DNA of 17,264 nt, from assembly GCA_036510735.1 (NCBI GenBank), contig DATCDK010000018.1, forward strand, positions 1 through 17,264, given 5' to 3'. The notes beneath the pieces are model-generated. The model made no database searches. It worked only from the letters and a program-made list of their open reading frames with translations, and had not been told where the DNA came from. A program made the translations under genes and the position numbers. Positions 14,529-17,264 of this stretch are shown here, piece after piece. Numbering within the stretch: the first letter of the stretch is position 1; every line of letters begins with the position of its first letter. The DNA comes from PALSA-607 sp036510735. GTDB lineage: Bacteria > Actinomycetota > Actinomycetes > Acidothermales > Acidothermaceae.

Positions 14529-15740
14529 CTAGCGGGCCGGGCGGTCGCTTTGCGCGAGCCACTCGCGCTGGGTGGCGAGTTGCGTCTCGAGATCGCTGAC
14601 CTCGGATGCTTTGCCCGCCTGCGTCGCCCGGTCGATCTTCTTCTCGAGTTTCTCCACCGACTCGCGCAACCTGATCACCAACGGCGACGACGAGAGCGAC
14701 GTCTCGCGCCAGCGGTCTTCCGAAGCCGTCTTCAGGCGCTCGGCGACGGCGTCGAGACGGCGATCGAACTCAGCGGCGACTTCACGCGGAGCCCGACCGG
14801 TCGCCGTCCAACGCGTTTGAATCTCACGCAGTTTTGCTTGCGCTGCAGGCAGATCAGCGGCCGGATCGATGGCTTCGGCCTCAACCAGCAGCGCTTCTTT
14901 CGCTTGCTGATTGGTGCGGAACTCGGCGTCGCGTTCTTCGAGTGCGGCGGTGCGCCGGGTGAAGAACGTGTCCTGGGCAGTGCGGAAGCGCTGCCACAAC
15001 GCTTCGTCGACGTCTTTCGACGCACGAGCGGCCGCTTTCCACTGCACCATCAGCGACTTGTAGCGATTCGCGGTCGGCGTCCACTCGGTCGATTGCGCTA
15101 ACGACTCGGCTTCTGTGGCGAGCTTCTCCTTGTAGGCGACCGCTTCCTTGCGTTGCTCGTCGAGTGTCGCGAAGTGTGCGCCACGGCGGCGGCCGAACTC
15201 CGCGCGAGCCGCAGAGACGCGCTTCCACAACTCGGTATCGATCTTGCGGTCGACACCTTTGATCTCTTTCCATTCGTCGACGATTGCGCGCAGCCGATCG
15301 CCCGCAGGCTTCCACTGGGTGCTCTGCGCGAGTTTCTCCGCTTCGTCGGCGAGTGCCTTCTTCGCATCGACGGCTTTGGTCGTCGCCGCTGCCTTGGCGG
15401 CCCGCTCGTCGGCTCGCTTGGCTTCCGCCGCAGCCAGCAGCGTGCACAGCCGAACGTCTAAAGTCGGCAGGTCGCCGACCGCATTGGCGGTGGGCAGCGA
15501 CGCGCGCAGCTTGGTGACGGCAACCACAGTCGACGACGCGGATGCGGCACCCGACACGAGCCGGGTCTCGAGCAGGCCTACCTCGGTCGCGAGGTCGTCG
15601 TAGCGCCGGACGAAATGCGCCAGCCCTTCTTCGGGGGTGCCGGCCTGCCACGACCCGACCACGCGCTCGCCCTCATCGGCGGTGCGGACGTAGACGGTGC
15701 CGTCTTCGGCGATCCGGCCCCACGCGGTGCTGGTGCCCAT
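14529..15740 (-). CDS. DUF349 repeat protein
   Basis: A 403-aa, highly charged, mostly helical protein with three DUF349 repeats at about 142-192, 219-271 and 295-346. Each has the pattern W..A..R...(I/L)...WK, then (L/E)(L/A)W.RF..A...F..RR. The first is the clearest (WKPAGDRLRAIVDEWKEIKG then LWKRVSAARAEFGRRR). The C-terminus (355-395) is a predicted coiled coil: RLRESVEKLEKKIDRATQAG. The N-terminal segment AWGRIAEDGTVYVRTADEGER is typical of the actinobacterial form. Function is unknown. The start at 15740 is well supported by AAGGAG (15745-15750) 4 nt upstream; an open frame from 15851 would overlap the next promoter and lacks a ribosome site. DUF349 genes commonly lie between miaB and miaA in actinobacteria, as here. 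No signal peptide; probably cytoplasmic. Confidence 0.9.
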   Translation of the reverse strand: MGTSTAWGRIAEDGTVYVRTADEGERVVGSWQAGTPEEGLAHFVRRYDDLATEVGLLETRLVSGAASASSTVVAVTKLRASLPTANAVGDLPTLDVRLCTLLAAAEAKRADERAAKAAATTKAVDAKKALADEAEKLAQSTQWKPAGDRLRAIVDEWKEIKGVDRKIDTELWKRVSAARAEFGRRRGAHFATLDEQRKEAVAYKEKLATEAESLAQSTEWTPTANRYKSLMVQWKAAARASKDVDEALWQRFRTAQDTFFTRRTAALEERDAEFRTNQQAKEALLVEAEAIDPAADLPAAQAKLREIQTRWTATGRAPREVAAEFDRRLDAVAERLKTASEDRWRETSLSSSPLVIRLRESVEKLEKKIDRATQAGKASEVSDLETQLATQREWLAQSDRPAR

Positions 15741-15865
15741 CGTGCTCCTTGCTCGGTCGGGTGCATGTGCGCGCCCGGTGTGCCCATCTTGCCGGTACCC
15801 AACATGACGCGGTGCTGACGCCCGCGCCGGAGATTGTTGCCAGTTGGCCATCTAGGGTGCATGTC

Positions 15866-16522
15866 GTGACCCGGCCGGCAGTCTCCGCGGTGGCATTCTG
15901 CCCCCATCCGCCGCTCCTGCGACCCGGGATTGCCACCGGAATCGAAATTGAGATGCAGTCGTTGCGTTCCGCGTGCAATACGGCCATCGATCGGCTGATT
16001 GGCACGAGTCCTCACCAGTTGCTGGTGCTGGGAACCGACGGACCCGTTGTCGACTGGCAAGGCTTCGCTCCCGGGCTGATCGACCCCGATCCGCAGCCGT
16101 TGCCTCTGTCGCTTCAGGTCGGAGCGTGGTTGCTGTCGGAGCGAACGCTTCGGTCTGCGCCGAGCTACGTCGCCATCGGGCGGGACGGCGAGCCGGTGAC
16201 CCCTTGGCCGGACCTGCCGGCATCGACGGGCCTTCTCGTCATGGGTGACGGCAGCGCGCGACGCAGCCTCAAAGGCCCTGGGTACCTCGACGATCGGGCG
16301 GAACCCTTCGATGAATCCGTCGTCAAAGCACTCGCCGATGGCTCTCCGCAATCACTGGGGGACCTCGACCTCGAACTCGCGGGCCAACTGCTCGCCGCTG
16401 GTGCTCCCGCGTGGATCGCTGCGGCGAAGCTGCTCGTCGCGGGCACCTGGCGCGGTGACGTTCTCTACGCCGACGCGCCGTACGGCGTGATGTACACGGT
16501 CGCTACGTGGCTGCCGGCGTGA
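15866..16522 (+). CDS. Class III extradiol dioxygenase (LigB)-like protein
   Basis: A 218-aa protein related to the B subunit of class III extradiol ring-cleavage dioxygenases. This type of gene is often found just before miaA in actinobacteria. The N-terminal block VSAVAFCPHPPLLRPGI (6-22) keeps a histidine near the usual first iron ligand. In the later strand LLVLGTDGP the position expected to be the second histidine is aspartate, so normal dioxygenase activity is doubtful. The end ADAPYGVMYTVATWLPA is characteristic of the miaA-linked members. The start is taken as the GTG at 15866, placed 7 nt after a possible -10 element (TAGGGT, 15853-15858), as for a leaderless message; GTG at 15857 is an alternative. 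The stop overlaps miaA as GTGA, so the two are translationally coupled. Confidence 0.82.
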   Translation: MTRPAVSAVAFCPHPPLLRPGIATGIEIEMQSLRSACNTAIDRLIGTSPHQLLVLGTDGPVVDWQGFAPGLIDPDPQPLPLSLQVGAWLLSERTLRSAPSYVAIGRDGEPVTPWPDLPASTGLLVMGDGSARRSLKGPGYLDDRAEPFDESVVKALADGSPQSLGDLDLELAGQLLAAGAPAWIAAAKLLVAGTWRGDVLYADAPYGVMYTVATWLPA

Positions 16523-17264
16523 GATCTGCTGCCGGGGGGAGACCCAGGGTCGTCGTCGTCCTCGGTCCGACCGCCGCAGGCAAGTCGCAGCTCGGCATCG
16601 ATCTTGCGCATCGCCTGAACGGTGAGGTCGTGAACGCCGACTCGATGCAGCTGTATCAGGGCATGGACGTCGGAACCGCAAAGTTGACGCACGACGAGCG
16701 TCAGGGCGTCGTCCATCATCTGCTTGATATCTGGCCTGTCACGCGCACCGCGAGCGTCGCCGATTACCAGACGCACGCGAGGGCGGCGATCGCCGATATT
16801 GCGGCGCGCGGTCGCACACCGATCCTCGTGGGTGGTTCCGGTCTGTACATCCGCGCGGTCATCGACGACATGAGCTTTCCAGGTACGGACGCCGATGTGC
16901 GGGCGAGTCTCGAAGCCGAACTCGCCGTTGTGGGCGCGCCAGAAATGCACGCCCGCCTGGCTGCAATTGATGCAGCGACCGCAGCAACGATGTTGCCAAC
17001 CAACGGCCGCAAGATCGTGCGCGCACTCGAAGTCGCCGCGATCGGGGGTGGGTCATTCACTGGCCTGATGCCGTCGTACGAGTCGGTATACGACGCGGTA
17101 CTGATCGGCGTCGACCGGCCGACCGCCGAGCTCGATGAACGGCTGACCCAGCGGGTCGACTCGATGTGGGCACATCAACTCGTCGACGAAGTTCGCGGTT
17201 TGGCTGAGCACAACGGGTTGCGCGATGGAGTGACGGCACGACGCGCGCTCGGCTACAAGCAGGT
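16519..17264 (+). CDS. miaA: tRNA dimethylallyltransferase MiaA (cut by window edge)
   Basis: This enzyme transfers a dimethylallyl group from DMAPP to N6 of A37 in tRNAs reading UNN codons, the step before MiaB. About 248 codons are present, against a usual length near 300, so roughly 50 C-terminal residues lie beyond the window. The P-loop GPTAAGKS is at residues 16-23. It is followed by the catalytic block NADSMQLYQGMDVGTAK with its aspartate, then HHLLDI, VGGSGLYIRAVIDD, the conserved LPTNGRKIVRALEV and, at the edge, ARRALGYKQ. The frame has no internal stop. The GTG start at 16519 overlaps the upstream TGA (GTGA, 16519-16522), indicating coupled translation with the LigB-like gene. A cytoplasmic enzyme and a member of the core tRNA-modification set. 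Confidence 0.97.
   Translation, partial: MRSAAGGRPRVVVVLGPTAAGKSQLGIDLAHRLNGEVVNADSMQLYQGMDVGTAKLTHDERQGVVHHLLDIWPVTRTASVADYQTHARAAIADIAARGRTPILVGGSGLYIRAVIDDMSFPGTDADVRASLEAELAVVGAPEMHARLAAIDAATAATMLPTNGRKIVRALEVAAIGGGSFTGLMPSYESVYDAVLIGVDRPTAELDERLTQRVDSMWAHQLVDEVRGLAEHNGLRDGVTARRALGYKQ

Noticed and set aside
15741..15851. N-terminal extension of the DUF349 gene to an ATG at 15851
   Set aside because: A textbook ribosome site sits just before 15740, and the extra residues do not resemble the family.

Overview
The window is GC-rich chromosomal DNA from an actinobacterium. Support comes from frequent GTG starts, ATGA/GTGA gene overlaps, a DUF349 gene and a class III extradiol-dioxygenase-like gene just before miaA, a mycothiol-type DinB/DUF664 protein and several actinobacterial secreted families. 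No genus can be named from the sequence alone. About 17 genes are visible, packed tightly and often convergent with only 3-27 nt between stops. No gene-free stretch exceeds 300 bases, and I see no rRNA, complete tRNA, insertion sequence or CRISPR array.

Left part (1-3592). The N-terminus of a probable sensor histidine kinase runs off the left edge on the minus strand. Divergent from it is a three-gene translationally coupled ABC-2 operon: ATPase, a large permease with an inserted lectin-like extracytoplasmic domain, and a second permease. A 7-bp inverted repeat lies in the shared promoter region. The layout suggests a two-component system controlling an exporter.

Middle part (3620-11479). 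A minus-strand S9 prolyl-oligopeptidase-like hydrolase is divergent from miaB (tRNA 2-methylthio-N6-isopentenyladenosine synthase). miaB is followed by a DinB/DUF664 protein and a cysteine-rich lipoprotein. A second lipoprotein with a single PASTA domain converges on the first. A luciferase-like flavin monooxygenase is divergent from that one.

Secreted/metal locus (11548-13774, minus strand). In transcription order this holds a small Tat-signal protein, a DUF4331 protein without a signal peptide of its own, and a protein with 11 histidines in its first 27 residues. It ends in a strong terminator. A tRNA D-arm-like fragment overlaps the last stop codon, and a perfect 14-bp hairpin sits inside the histidine-rich gene. 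This is the best candidate for an undescribed system.

Right part (13878-17264). A membrane-anchored hypothetical gene converges on a DUF349 gene. A LigB-like protein that has lost one metal-ligand position comes next, then miaA, which is cut by the right edge. MiaA and MiaB catalyse successive steps of ms2i6A37 synthesis in tRNA. The genes between them from about 7156 to 14525 look like an accessory block relative to the more compact miaB-DUF349-LigB-like-miaA order I recall from related actinobacteria.
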